Positions 44,053 through 57,300 of a stretch of DNA of 64,000 nucleotides are shown here, piece by piece. The notes under the pieces were generated by a model, which searched no databases, had not been told where the DNA came from, and saw nothing but the letters and a program-made list of their open reading frames with translations. This stretch comes from Aaosphaeria pasadenensis (lineage: Eukaryota > Ascomycota > Dothideomycetes > Pleosporales): contig JAKLMB010000047.1 of NCBI GenBank assembly GCA_022813625.1, forward strand, positions 125,217-189,216, written 5' to 3'. The translations under genes were made by a program, and so were the position numbers. Position 1 is the first letter of the stretch. Every line of letters begins with the position of its first letter.

Positions 44053-46990
44053 CTAAAGTCCAGGATTAGTTGAGTGTACGTAGCCCATTAATTCTGTTGT
44101 TCCAAGATTTGCGTTGCACTGTAGCTGCTGCTGTCGTTGTCGTTCGTATTCGTGTTGCACAAGTTGCTGTTGTTGCCACTGGAGTTGTTGTAGATGCTGA
44201 GTGTAGTTGTATATATGAGGTTGGGACTGTGCCTGTTGCTGTCTCTGGACTTCCAGATCTACCTGGTCGCTTTGCGTGACGTTCTGTCGATGGATCCATA
44301 GCCGTTGCGGTCCTTGTATGGGAACTGGATGCTGGGTCTCAGTAATTTGTGGTGAGTTCAGAGGAGGCATTGGTAGTAACGGTCGCTGAGATCGTCCCGT
44401 GGGCGGACATGCGGGAGCGGGTTGGGGATGGCTCGGAGACGGGTTCGTGGTTTCAAGAGACTGGATGGGATGGGCAGTTTCGGCTAGCTGGGGCTCCCGT
44501 GCATGTGTTTCGAGTCTTTGCTTCAGCTCATTTTGATGGGAGGCTAGGGCGTCCAGGTGCGCTCGTTGCTGTGTCACAATTAGTCAAATTATTCCAGTGT
44601 GGGTATATGAAGGCACCAACATCGTCTTGAATCAAACTCAGGTTATTCAATTGTTGCTTGAGAATGGTCGCGTCCGACTGCGGAGTAAACGCCCGTCGGA
44701 CGTTACGGATGTTGATATCAAGATCCTCGATTCGAGATTGTATGGATTCGATATCGCGTCGTAGGTGCAAATTTTGATTCATTGAGCCGCTCTTGAGAGC
44801 GGTATCGAATCTCGATTGGAGAGTGTCAGTATTGACTTTCAGGTCACTGAGTTGCATTTGTATTTCAGCTACGTTTTCTGTGACGAGCTGTGAGAATTGT
44901 ATGTGCAATTCGCGCTTCATGCTGTTTATATGGCTCTGTATCAAATGATTCCACTTATTTCTCGACTTTTGGGCCAATATTTGTTCCATTTCTGCTTTCA
45001 ATACTGGCCCGCAGGTTATTGGGAGGCGTTCGGTGGCGTCTTCTGGAGTCACCAGTGGATCTTTCTTCGTACTGAGGTCAACCGGCTCGCAATCCAGGCT
45101 TAGGCTTTGCTTCGGCGTTCCATATTCAGGATGACAGTCGCTTCTGAACAGAGATTTCAGGTCGAATTGAGGGGAGGATACTTTCATCCCCGTGTTATGC
45201 CCATTTGCCAACCCACTGAGTTTGACATACTGATCTGTTGTTATTTGAGCGAGTAAGTGATCGAGACATGACCTTAGGTGGACTTCGCACTCTTGCATCT
45301 TCTCTCTGATTGTGTCCTTTAGGTAAGTGCGCACCTCGACTTTGAGCTCGGCAAAGTCATGCTGGGCTCTTGCAGAGTTGTTGGATCGGAGATCCTGTTC
45401 GGATTGAAGCTTCGCTATTTGGTCACATATCTTCGCGAACTCTTCCTTGACATAGGTTTTGATATCACTGTGAGATGTATCATTCGACAAAGTTGTGATG
45501 CGCTCGTCCTGATCAGCCAGACTTGAAATGAAGTCACTTCTTAATTCTTCGATGCTAGCCTTGTTACAGTTCTCGTCCCGGAGATGCATGATCGATTGCT
45601 CGTGGCTGTCCAGTTTTTCGTGAACCTCGCGTGGCTCGAGGTCCGCAATTGTTGACTCAAGCTTCTTGAAACGATCATTGTGTGCCTTCCTTTCGTCTAC
45701 CAACGAATGTCGGAGAAGGTCAATATCCACGCGCAAGGTCGATATTATTTCATCGCGTTTCGCCAGCTTTTTTTGCAATTGCTTTTTGTCGTTCGTAGTC
45801 TTATGGAGAAAGGTATCGAAAGCACTCTGTTGCTCTTGCATCTGCTTACGCAATTCATCGCGATCTTCGCTGGCAGCCTGAACCTGTCTGTCGAAGGCGG
45901 CATGAAGGTCTTGAAAGTTACTTCTCAGGTCCCTCTGATCCAGTGCATTGTTGTGAATGTGGGTGGAAAGATCAGTACGCAGTTCGTTCGTTCGATTTCG
46001 CTTATCTTCTGTGTACTTGGTGAATTCTGTCGCCTGAGTGGCCGCATCGGTAGAGAGCTTCTCAACTTTCTTGTTCAAGTCGTCATATAGATTTGTAACG
46101 CTCATACAATTATCTCTGATCTGGTCAAGTTTCTCCACCATGCTGTGCGTGGTGATATTGTGAGTTTGTGCCTTGTTGTTTGAGTTGGTATGTTGTAGGG
46201 AGTTCATCGCAAGCCTGATACTCGAAGCAGCTTTGCCTACGATCGCATCATTACGTCCGCATTGCTCCCTAACTCTGTGTAACTCCTCGTAGACGTCGGT
46301 CTTCATTTCGGTAACAAGCTTGATGAACTCCATGTCGTTGGAGATAGACGTGTCGCACAACTGTCTCGTGAAGTCCTCTACTAACAGCGTTCGACCTTCC
46401 ATGATATCATCTAGTTGCTTTTGCATGGAATTTTCGGTCTCCCCCATACTGAAAGTGAGTCTAGCGAGATCTGCATTGGTGGCAGCTACCTTGCTATTGG
46501 TGGTCTTCATCCAGTCCTGCATTCGATCGAATTGCGTTCCTGTATTGTCGGGGTAAGACCGCTTGATAGCGACTGCCTCGTCGTGAGCTGACTGCAGGTC
46601 TGTGTTATCTGGAGTGCCCATTTATGGAGGATTAGAATAACTAACGTATATGGTTCCTCGACGAGAAAAGGTTCCATCACTGGCCTCTTCGCGGGTGTAA
46701 CGCGAGTCGGCAGCGTGCCCAATATCAGGATGCTTCGAGCGCCTGCTATGATGTGAATCTACCATGTCTTCCATGCGATGGCTAGGAAATCTGGGGCGAG
46801 AATATCTGTCATCTTGCCGCCGAGGCGAAGTTGTAAAACTCGGCGATCTGCGCGTTCTGGTGGTGGCAGAGTCACCACGCGAAAACTCATCGTGGCAGCG
46901 CTTTCTGGATTTTGCAGATAAAGGAGCATGATCGGGGGTTTTTGATAAACCTGCTGAGGCATAGCTTGATCCTCGATGGGCGCGATACAT
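44053..46990 (-). CDS. Large coiled-coil protein with Gln-rich tail, function unknown
   Basis: Three exons: 46990-46646, 46591-44621, 44568-44053, giving 943 residues. The introns are 54 nt (GTTAGT, CTAAT branch) and 52 nt (GTTGGT, TGACTAAT branch); phases agree. Residues 1-115 are basic and Ser/Arg-rich (YSRPRFPSHR, RSPSFTTSPRRQ), possibly nuclear or microtubule-binding. Residues about 120-770 are almost wholly helical with heptad-like Leu/Ile/Val spacing (for example LQKKLAKRDEIISTLRVDID), a long coiled coil broken near 620-660 by a Pro/Ser-rich joint. The C-terminal 170 residues are Pro-rich and then strongly Gln-rich (LQQLQWQQQQLVQHEYERQR). No known domain was recognised; a scaffold at spindle pole, septum or cytoskeleton would fit the architecture but is a guess. 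Confidence 0.76.
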
Positions 46991-47839
46991 GATTGCAGGT
47001 GGTAATTTGATCACAGAGGCCAAAGAAGGAGCCGAGTTGTGGACAAGTCAAGGGAGGACGGATTATATCCAACCAAGACGTAGGTTCTCGGAGGTGGATA
47101 GACCCTCAATGAACGTCGATCACTGGAAGACATTTAGTATGTTAATGCTGTGCGATGGCAAGATTTGCAGCGGGGAAGCATGTGAGATACCGGTTGAAGA
47201 TGTTACACAGCAGCCTCAACGGCTTGTGGGGGGGGAAGGGAGTGGGAATTGACAAATGGTAACGGGGTAAACCTTGGTGGATGCTTTGTTTTTATGTCTT
47301 GGGTGGTAGTGGCTTGCGGCTTCCCGTATCCTTTGTTGTCCTTGTCTTACCTTGTTGACGAATAAACACACGAGTTGGGAAGCGGTGTAATGTGTGTACT
47401 ATGAGGTGGTAATGCACGAGAACGCAAAGATGTGAGCAGTCACTTCCTGTTGAACACAAAAACATGGTAAACCACGCAACCATCTCAAAGACCTACGAGC
47501 CCGTGAAACAGAAATGCCTGTTGAAATGTCTATGCAATTTCAAAACGTGTTGTTCAGTGCGCTGTACTCCGCACTCATACGGAGTACAGAGTAACTGCTT
47601 TCCTCCTACTCCGTACAGGTGGTGCAGTGTTCACCGTTCAGAACTCCATAGCCCAGGCCATGCTATACACCTCAATGGTACTCTGTATGTACTGTGATCG
47701 GAGAAGCAGTCGATGTCATGTTGTTTATCATTTCAAAAAGACATGACTCATTCACCATATATGGCGTAGACGAGCATTGCAGACATCTCCAGCCCCCACA
47801 GAGTCTCCATGAACTTCTACAAGCTTATAACCTTACCGA
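46991..47839. other. Intergenic
   Basis: Promoter side of the coiled-coil gene. Contains an inverted pair of the TACTCCG motif at 47564-47587 and another copy at 47607-47616. A G-run (gggggg, about 47227) lies in a GA-rich patch. No gene recognised. Confidence 0.55.
47564..47587. repeat. Inverted repeat of the TACTCCG motif (hairpin)
   Basis: GTACTCCG (47564-47571), an 8-nt loop, then CGGAGTAC (47580-47587): a perfect 8-bp stem. Another TACTCCGTAC follows 20 nt later. Confidence 0.85.
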
Positions 47840-49557
47840 CTAGGTGTTTCCACTCCCTGCTCGAATTTGGTCTCCTGCGACTAGTGCTCGCCCCTCATCG
47901 CACATACCAACTGGGCTGCAAACAAACACTCCAGCCTTCCAATATCCACTTTGAGTCTCCATTTGCAAAAGAGAAATGTATTACAATCTCTCTCCAACCC
48001 GGGCCTCTCTATCTTTGACGCTACGCAATACATTATTCAGTTCACGGACGATTGCCCATTATCTTGCTTAACACTACAGGCAGCCTTATCGTTAACGTGA
48101 GCTCTCAATAACCCCAACAGGCCAGTATTACCGATACCGCCGCCAATCAACAGTACTTGGACACAACTAAGTACCCTATAGATGACATTGCTCGAATAAG
48201 GACAGTCGAGCAGAGTGGGTAGACCTGTGTGTTGTTTCAGATTACTTGTCATGCCTTTCGATCTTTAGATATAAAGTGCGACACCAGGCTCGCGAACTGT
48301 CTTTTTGCTCCACAAGGCTCGCCTAAACATACATGAGTCTCCGACTTTTCATTCTGCGAATTGTTACTAAGCGAACGAATGTACGTATTTGGTATCCATC
48401 GCCTATGAAACGTAGAGCGCAAAGTAGCCGGTTGAAGAACTATGCGGCGACTGAGGCGTAGAGCCAATATCCGTGGTCTCCACGATATCCAAACCGATAC
48501 ACCAAGTGATACCAGCTCCTCGCCACCGTGAAGACGGCCATGATGATGTGACTTATCAGAAACACTTCGTATAAGAGCCTTCGTATCCAGAGTACACTTA
48601 ATACGAGCATTGCACAGGTAAAGATCATCCCGATGATACCCCACTGCCAATATGGCGTTTTGAGATCTTTCTTATAGGTGCATATCTGTATACGAGCGAC
48701 GAGCAGTAAGATGGAATGAAGTAAAGTGTGCACGGTAAAAAGGCCTGCAATCCAGCGGTGGCCATTGAAAGACATAACCAGCACAGGAGAGAACGATGCT
48801 GGGGACAACGAACGCTGCGTTATACAAAGCCTGTCTTGCAGGTGGGTTTCCCATTTACTATGGCAGCGACCTATTATGAGATCTAGAAATGGTAGAAGGC
48901 CAGATCAGGTAGGGGGTCAGTCTCTCAACCAGGGTGGACATCCCTGGGAGCTTAGAGAGGTATGTCAACACTATCGGGGTGGCAGCTCCGACTACGAGGT
49001 CAATCGAGCGACCAGTCTGTGAGCAAGGTTCATAGTAGCGATGAGTCTAGTTTACTAACATGTATCAACGAACAAAGGCCCCGTTATGTTCCAACTGCTC
49101 CAAGGATCGGGTGGGACAAGCATTGTTGTATTCAGAGTCTGTCCCGTCGACCAGATCACATCTGGGGGTGATTAACCTGCTGGAGAGCATTTTGGTATGT
49201 ATGTTTTAGATGTATGCAAGGAACACCTGTTGTTCTAACGGCCCAGAGCTGCTCTAGCTGTCACAATGGCACTCTCCCGGCACATCGTATCTCAAAACAA
49301 TATGCCAGTGAGATCAGGAATGGCTCATATTGTGCTCGGCAATTAACGGAGGTCATCATCATGATATAGTCCGCCATGTGCAACAGATGAGAATATGTCA
49401 AATTCTCTGAGCCAAGTATGCTTCGATATGCGCGGACACAAAGGGGCTTCTCGCCGACACCTCCCATACCTGCGAATGCTCCATGCGCCAGGGAAGCGAA
49501 AGATAAGATCAAAACAGGCCTGGTGACGTGTTCCTTCTGTGTTGTTAGACTCAACAT
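47840..49557 (-). pseudogene. Ferric reductase-like transmembrane protein, decayed
   Basis: On the minus strand, pieces of one FRE/NOX-type ferric reductase occur in the right order but in different frames with stops. From 49557: a signal-like start, then CVRAYRSILGSENLTYS and CRAQYEPFLISLAYC, the Cys-rich N-terminus. Near 49000-48870: TPIVLTYLSKLPGMSTLVER, followed by two stops and NPPARQALYNAAFVVPSIVL. A frameshift and apparent deletion of roughly 60 residues follow. At 48770-48440: HRWIAGLFTVHTLLHSILLL, YWQWGIIGMIF and LLYEVFLISHIIMAVFTVAR, the heme-binding helices with paired His. A TAG stands where a Trp is expected (ASVAA-stop-FFNRLL). At 48170-48040: VQVLLIGGGIGNTGLLGLLR, the NAD-binding loop, then a stop and a last fragment MCDEGRALVAG. 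At least five lesions mean no working reductase. Confidence 0.86.
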
Positions 49558-52500
49558 ACTAGAAGTAAGAGCCAATCAAAAGTTTCACGCTCTACGAACT
49601 TGGATCATGTACCAACTTATTGGAAAGTGTATAGTGTACACACCCGGCCACACTCGTGATACAATTCCCTTGCCTCGCGGCCCAGTTCGCACAACTTAGG
49701 GTGTAGTTTGCTCGATCAATAGATTTCATGTTATCCCATTGAGTGGCCACAGACCCTACGTACATCCTGTCTCACTCTGGTTCAAATGATGTTGATTAAT
49801 GTTCTGTCTCATCGACTTGGATATCGACGCATCGCGGACTTAACCAAATCACCCATTTTGCTGAGAATTAAAGGAACAGTACTGTAAAAGTTACCGTGAA
49901 ATTCTTTTATCTTTTCTTTTTGACCTGCGTCAGCCGAATAGCTGGTCTAGAAAAGTATATATGTACCTTTATTATAGCTGCCAGCCATTGCCAAGTGATA
50001 GTTCATATTACATACCGAGATCGCCCTACATATCCTGCTCAATCATGCGCATCCTTCCAACGTATCTTTTCCAGTCACGACATCCGAGAGAAACCCTGAG
50101 AATGGTATAGAGTATTAGCATATCCTGATCAAGTTATTGGGAATTGCTCTGTGAGGATAGATTCATTGGGTTCAAGGGACTATTTTATTGTCTGTGTAGT
50201 ATATGAATTTGCTTTAATCAAATCACTATTCAGTATCCTATGAGCCCTCAATCGTCAACTGCCTTTTCGCAGAGCTATCCATACTTTGATTCCCTCAAGT
50301 GTCAATGGCCAGGAAATGTTATAGTCACTTATTGTAGGAAGCTCTGCTGTCTTCTAGTACCCCCTTAGGGACTATGAAATAATGGGAGATCTTCTAAGCT
50401 CTTACGACTTCCTGTGCGCAGAGACCCATGGCAGCATCTGTATTGTATTATCATACTAAATCCTCCATTAGTTACGTTCGTATTTACATGCAAACATTCA
50501 TATTTTATATGATGAGACTTCATAGTGTCACAAAGATGTAGCATTGCAATGAAATATTCTGCTCTAGATGCTGGTTGATATATTCTCATCCTAACAGAAG
50601 TACCGTGCCATCTATTTTTCTCTCGAAATAGCAGATGGTTTCATCCAATATAGGCAAGGACCCTATATTGAAAGCCTAGCTTTGTTGCACACAATATGTG
50701 CAGTTACCAGAGAGCACCATGTTTCGCTCCTTGGGGAATAGGCAAGTTTGATAGCCCAGAAGCAAGCAGCACACTACCTACGTTAGTTACTCAAGGTTAT
50801 CAGGTACGTCCGAATGGGAGCTAGTAATGATAAGCTTGCATTATATCTCGTAGCATATAGCAGACGGACACTATCTGAAGCTGAAGATTTAAGGCTTCCA
50901 GATCCTGTGAAGTTGTAAAATCACAAATCCAAGGCAGCGGCGCACGAGTAGTGAATGCAGCTAATAAAGCTTCAACGGAACTATCCTTAACTAGAGCTAT
51001 CCTTTGGAGCGAGCTACACTGTAGGTGCATGCTCCAGACCCTGAGCTTTCGTCGTCGTCAGCTACTGCCGATCAGCAAACTGCTATCTCCATGGCGCCTG
51101 AATTCTCAGTCAACAATTTGAATCGCGCCTTCTTTCCGATTGGAACTAGATCTATCCGGAGTGGGATCGAAGTGACTGGCTCATTGAAGGCATTTAGAAG
51201 AGATCGTCGTGTGGATGATCGACAATGCTAAGCCGGGAACACCATTGAACAGGGAATTTCGGCATCTCTCTAACATGGGAATTTGTGGGATTCTGATGGT
51301 CGATCATTGGGAGATATGTGTAGATCTATCATTCTTGCTCGGTAGCAGTCAGCCAGCTTACATTACGAGTAGATGATTAGATGTTCTGACTGAGAGAAGA
51401 GGTGGCGAGCCGACCCAAAGGTGATGATGAGTCCAAGAAGAATGACTCTATTTAGCGGAAAAAGGATGGATTTGCGTGCGACACGCCATTTCCCGACGGA
51501 AGATCAGATCCTCTTGAGCGGTGATTGGTCGGAGTGACGATCCATACACCGACGCTAATTGGCCGCCGCTTTTACTCAAGAGCATACCAACGAATTGCCT
51601 ATTCTGCACTTGAAAGAATCATTATTGGGTTATTGGGCACACACTTCATCAGTTTCGGGCTTGCTGAGGCCTCGTTTGTTTGCTCTCATGTTCGAGTGAG
51701 GGCAACGGAACGTATTTGGAATGCATCTCTTCGGTTTGGATTGGAACGGTTTCCATTTCATCCAGACTTCGTATTCTTTGTTCACCGTGAACAAGATTGC
51801 CATCTGAACCATATGAAACTTGATTTCTACTCGTATCTCGACTGTATGGTACTCGTTGGAAGACTCGGGGTCTCACCCCACCCGTTACCATGGTACAAAG
51901 GTTCAAAACCACGTGTTGTAACACCCGTCGATGAGCAAACCTTGGGAGCACTCGTTGCTTATTACATATTGCAAGGCTGTAAGAAGCGAGGAGACAAGTG
52001 GTAAGAGAAGGCAAACTACCGCGTTTGCCTCGGGCCTCACGGCACTATGGTTCCCCCTCATCATCACCGACGAAAGTTACACCCTGCTTGTACACGACGA
52101 CCACGACAAGCGGGGGAGCAGAAACAAAGTTTAGCATTAGCACAGGTCGGAAATGGCATTCTCCGTCCATACCACGACTCCAAAACTTGCTCGTTAGGGG
52201 GATCCATCGTTTGCCATGTTGGGCTTTGTGCATGCGCGAGAGAGAGAGGAAAGATAGCGAGATGGCTTCCCCACGAGCGTCTCACTAGGGCGTCTAGCTC
52301 TCGTTCGAATGGCGCAAGCCAGACGACCGTTTGACGCCACATGCAGAACTATCCAATATTCTCTCCAAACTTGTCTCCCTTTCCATCTCCTCCGAGAGTG
52401 CTGCCCAGAACTGTGGCGCGGAACAGGCCGAACGCGATGCTAGAATGCGAGGAAAACATGACAGGTTCAGGCTGGAGGGGCTCCGCATCGCTTGGATCTT

Positions 52501-54320
52501 GATGCCCATTGCGCTTCCTCTCCCATCATCTCCCCTCTTCCGTATGGACTCATGTCGGCGCAATTGCAAAATGGCTGACTGCCAGCCATTAATCTTGGAT
52601 CACCGATTCTGTGTCGAAGCGAAGTGTTCGCTAGTGTTTTGGACCGTCGGCCCGGTTCGCGACCTCCTGTTGGTTGAAGAGAGACATGATCGGAGCGCAC
52701 GAGGCGAGGGGGAAGGGAATGCTGGGAGCCACGGAGCCTAGGCGCGGCGCTGCAAGGACACGAAGGAAGTTGGCCTAAGTTCTTCCCTTTGCTGGCTTAT
52801 TAAGATTAAAGTTGAATGACAGGAGGCAACCTTTCGCCAAAAGTGGACCGATGGAGCAAACTACCACCTGTACTTGTTCAAGTACAGGTATAATTACAAG
52901 TTAATCTTCGGTTATGGAAATACCAGTGCGTTCGGACCAGACTCTACAGATCGGAAATGGCAATTCAACGTGGCGATGCGATTGCGCGTACAACAGGTGA
53001 ACGATGCAATCACAAAGTCTCAATTCCGAAACCTAGAATTGTACCCTCTTGGATAGATTTGATTGACTCTTCTTTCGTAATTTGAGAGGTCGGGAAACTC
53101 TGGCTGGAGTTCCCGATGATCAGGTACTTCACGGTAGTGAGCGAACACATTAATTCTCTGTAATGGCGGATGAGTCGTTCCGGCATATTCTAATGCGTGG
53201 CTCATCCTGGTGTGAGGCTTTCAGGCCATTAATGGTGGTATGCATGGAGAGTACTATGTCTATAGTCCCATTCCCACTATGTACGGGGTTGAATATGCCC
53301 GATTACTTTGGGAAACGAATGGTTGCGAACAATCGAAGGAAGTGGCCGGAACAACGTCGCTATTATTATGACTTGTAATCTAAATTGGGTTGCTGTTGCG
53401 ACCACATGCCTTGCACTTGTAGTTCGCTATCGGAAATTACTGTCGTTTCTAGCCCTGGAAGCCATTCAGACTTGCGCAGTGACATGTGATTGTGGATGAA
53501 GCCAGACAAATTGAAGGCCCAATTGCCTGATTCGCTCTCTGCTGCATATATGGTCTGGACTTGAGTGATCTTCGAGAAGCGGAGACCTGGGCAATCATCG
53601 GCATAAGTGAAGCATCTATTGTTGAGATTCATGAAGGATTCATGCAGTGAGAAGTTTAGGAATCGCAATAATGGAGACGTGGCGCGGCCGAATTGTCGGA
53701 TAATACATTAGTAGCGCATAGCTACCAAAAAGTATGAGGATGCAGGAGAAAATGACCACTGAGAGCCCTGCATGCAGACTGTTGGTTTACTAGTAATAAT
53801 TCTCAATCGAGTCCTGGGGGGTAGCCGAAGCATTTCGCGTGTGTAATGAGAAGCTGAGCACATGAACATTTGCATGCGCTCGTCGTTCACTCAGGCTTGC
53901 CGCTTGAGACATTGATCTACAGAGAGCTGGACGATCCTCCACCATTTGCGCTGCACGATGCATAATCATGATGCACACACTCCCACTCCACCCTCGTTGG
54001 ACGAGTATATTATTGCAGGCATGAAAGCCATCCATGTGCGGACAGATCCGACACCAGGCCTATCGCACCAATCGCCCTCGGGCCGTGAAGTGACCCTGAC
54101 TTGGCAGACTGCAAACCCTACTGCGGCAGATGTTACAAAGGCAAGAGAGCACATAGAATTCCGATTCCTTTGGGTGCAAGTTCCGATAGGAGCGATTAAT
54201 TGCGGAAGTGGAGGCGCGACCCGCGCGAATGATGTGCTCGTGTTGGGTTGTAGTTCGTCCGCCACAGTACGCGCTATTCATCAGGGCAGAATCGAGGCAT
54301 AATGGATCGTCGGTGTCTAA
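49558..54320. other. Gene-poor region, left part
   Basis: No supported gene. AT-rich to about 51000, then more GC-balanced. Short frames of 60-160 residues are scattered on both strands, mostly opening with GTG or TTG and with no family motifs. One segment (53366-53668, minus) has coding-like codon choice and is listed as a finding. Nothing here can be called with confidence. Confidence 0.55.
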
Positions 54321-57300
54321 TGAGACGTGGGGACATGAGCATGCGCTCTAGAGTCGATGAAGAGTTAATGCACTTTGGAGACGCAATGGCGGTGGGGCTC
54401 ATCTCGCGGGGCCTACGAAGGTTAGACATATACTAGGCAGTCAACAATATGTGCAACTACTGTGTCCTGGGGGAAGCAATCCCGAGGGTAGTCCAAAGGT
54501 TGAATAGTTCGAGCTGGTGAAGGATATAGGCCTCACTGGTAGGAATGGATGAAGACATGATCGACAAGATACTGCATAAATTCGCAATACGAGAGCTGGT
54601 AGATTGCTTTGCAGGTGTTTCAGACTGGGGAGACTAATATGGTAAGGAAGTAGTGCTGTCTGCATGACCGTATGTGTGTATGTATGTCTTGTCCGCCTGT
54701 AAGACTTGCGCCTGTATGTTTGTATATTTATTGGTGGGGATGTACTCTGTACGTGGGTGCGAATATGTATCTCTTAGACATGTTGATTCGAGTAGGTATG
54801 TATGTACAAAACACGTGCAGCGCAGCTAGTGTGGAGACGGGAGTTGATGTGCATTGACAACACGGACACGTGTGAATTGATGCAGCTAGTGGGATGAATA
54901 GATGATTGGACATCACGGTCTACCTAGTTGTAGTGATGTCTAGGTAATAGTGATAGCTGGTACTGGTGTTGGGGAATACGGATAATGGGTGAACGTAGTG
55001 ATGTCTTGTGAATGGATCAGTGGGGATGAAGCGAAGCGAACCAAACATTTGCATGTAACTACCATTTAGTTAAGCCAGTCCACGGGTCTGCCTGGCTGCA
55101 CACTGTTCATGACTACCTTGATCGTAGTACAATGCGTCTAATAGTAATATGGCATGGCACATTGCTGCAGTGGTCGCCGTCTAAAGCCATCTTAATTCGG
55201 TAATCATAGCCTGAAACAAATGCCCTGCACCTGGCTGTACTGCTCTACTACCTGTTGGCCTGTGCTGCATTTTCATACACTCACTCACAATACTGTGTAG
55301 AAATCACATACGAATGTTGAGCACGGAATACAACGTCAAGCTACAAGGTTGGTGAACGATGCTCCATTAAGAAGGCAAAAGTGACAGCAATGCTACTGTA
55401 GGAATGACGGAGAAGCCGAGCTACCGAGCTAGTGACACCTAAATCTTCAGCACGTACTCGTCTGCCTAGCAGATGGATGGATTCGGTGGCGAGCATATTA
55501 GTGTCTAGTAGTTAGAAGGAGAAGCCGTAGTAATCATAGCCCGTACTCGGATTCGGACATCTTCCGAAGTAGTGTGGCCAGGTCGCGTCTGTATACCGTA
55601 GTCGCAACTTGCAAGAGACAGCAGCTGACACCGGATGAGCTTCGTCTGAGGCACAAGTCACCACCAAGAGATGTCTACATCTGGATCGGTCCTGCGACCT
55701 CCGTAGCCAGATTTGCTAGACTTATAGTGCTCTTCCAGTCCGATCCCCCGTTTCAATGACGATCAAACAACCAAGACCCAGGCTGGTAAAATCAATTGGC
55801 CTCGCACGCGCCAGTATGCTCCAACTCGGATGTGTTCAAGAGCGGTACTTTGACAAGGCGTTGGATTTTGATGAGCTCTATATGAATTATGCGGCGGCGC
55901 TGGCCATCTGACTCCTCTGCTTACGGAGGTATTAACCTTTGAGCAATGCATAGAGCAGATTGAGCACAGGCAGTCGTTTCTAAAGTCTGCAGGATATAAG
56001 GCAAAATCGCCTGTCTACAATGAGGAATTTTATTAATAAGGGTAACAAACATGTGGCACAGCCGGTCGTACGGAGAGCCAACGAGAGGTAGAACGCTAAG
56101 TGTAGGTATTGCTATAGACGTATGGCAAAATTTACAAGCGTAGAGCTTGCAGATCCTCTGCACGAACAAGAGGGTGATGCTGCAAGAGGATTGGATTTCT
56201 TCGCTCTTCGGCGTGTAGGTGGATGCAGCATGATTTTGATAGAACAAATGGTCTAGAGATGTTATAATCATGACTATGGGCAAGGGTAGGGATGCGTTTA
56301 GGATGAAAGGAGAGTCTAATACGAGTTCTCATTCTAGCAGTATGCTGGAAGAATGGCATTTCTGCATCTAGCAATCTGACAGCAGACCAAAGATCGAGGC
56401 GAAAACGATCAGACTTGCAGACATTATCGTGTATGTATGATGGATTAAATTTCGCAGTAGTCGTCTGGACGAAATCGCCTGATCGGGAAGGTGTTAGTCT
56501 CTTCTTTTCATTGCGTTCGTGATTGGGCTTCATTTTCCAATAATGGGTCTTGGTTTATTTATAGGAGGTGGGATCTGTGTCGCCAAATGTGGCTTGAGTC
56601 TCGTACTTGTACTTGTAGTGGGAGGAAATAATAGGCGTCCTTGCCCGCTGGATCAGCAAATGCATCCCACTCAGCGTACGAACAAAGACCAATCAAAACA
56701 AGGCGAGCTGTCAACAGCGAAGGACACTCAACGTTTGTTGTGGTCCGAATCAAAAGCCATGGCCGCGTAGTCGCGTACTCAATAGCATCTCGTGGAAATG
56801 TGATTGATCGTGCGAACCGCCCAGGGCGCGAATAATTCCTCCTGGATCAACACATCAGTTGAAAGCCATGTGGGATCCGGATCGATCGGTCGTCCACGTT
56901 TCAGATGTATTTGCTATTTAGCCAGAATGCGTGGGTGCAGCCCACGACCATCGTCGGTGTGAGCCTCATTTCTGGAAATTAGGCGCTCGAAGACAATCTA
57001 CACCGGTGACCTGGTACTTTAAGACCAGTACCGAGTCATCACGAGCAGTGCTAGCCTGAGGATGGAAACTGCAAGGACAAGGTTCAGAGAGAGAAATACA
57101 TCACTAGTGTCGATGACAAGCTGAAGGAAAGCAGGGGGCTGGAAAGAATGATAGTGAAGATGAGTCTGTCGATGATCAGTTGGGAGAGATAGCGAGACCG
57201 GGCAGATCGATATGTGATTGCTCCGTTGCACGCATGTTCATGTCAGGATTGGCTTCGCAACCCAGATATGATTGGATGAATAAAAGGTAATATGAAGTAG

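Noticed and set aside
49261..49575. 104-codon minus-strand frame as an independent small secreted Cys protein
   Set aside because: Its residues match the N-terminal Cys-rich domain of ferric reductases and continue, broken, into the rest of the pseudogene.
51525..52004. 159-codon plus-strand frame
   Set aside because: Opens with a GTG, no motif recognised, competing antisense frame of 121 codons; not enough support.
53540..53600. YADD-like residues recalling a reverse transcriptase site
   Set aside because: Only the four residues match; no other reverse transcriptase motifs lie around it in any frame.
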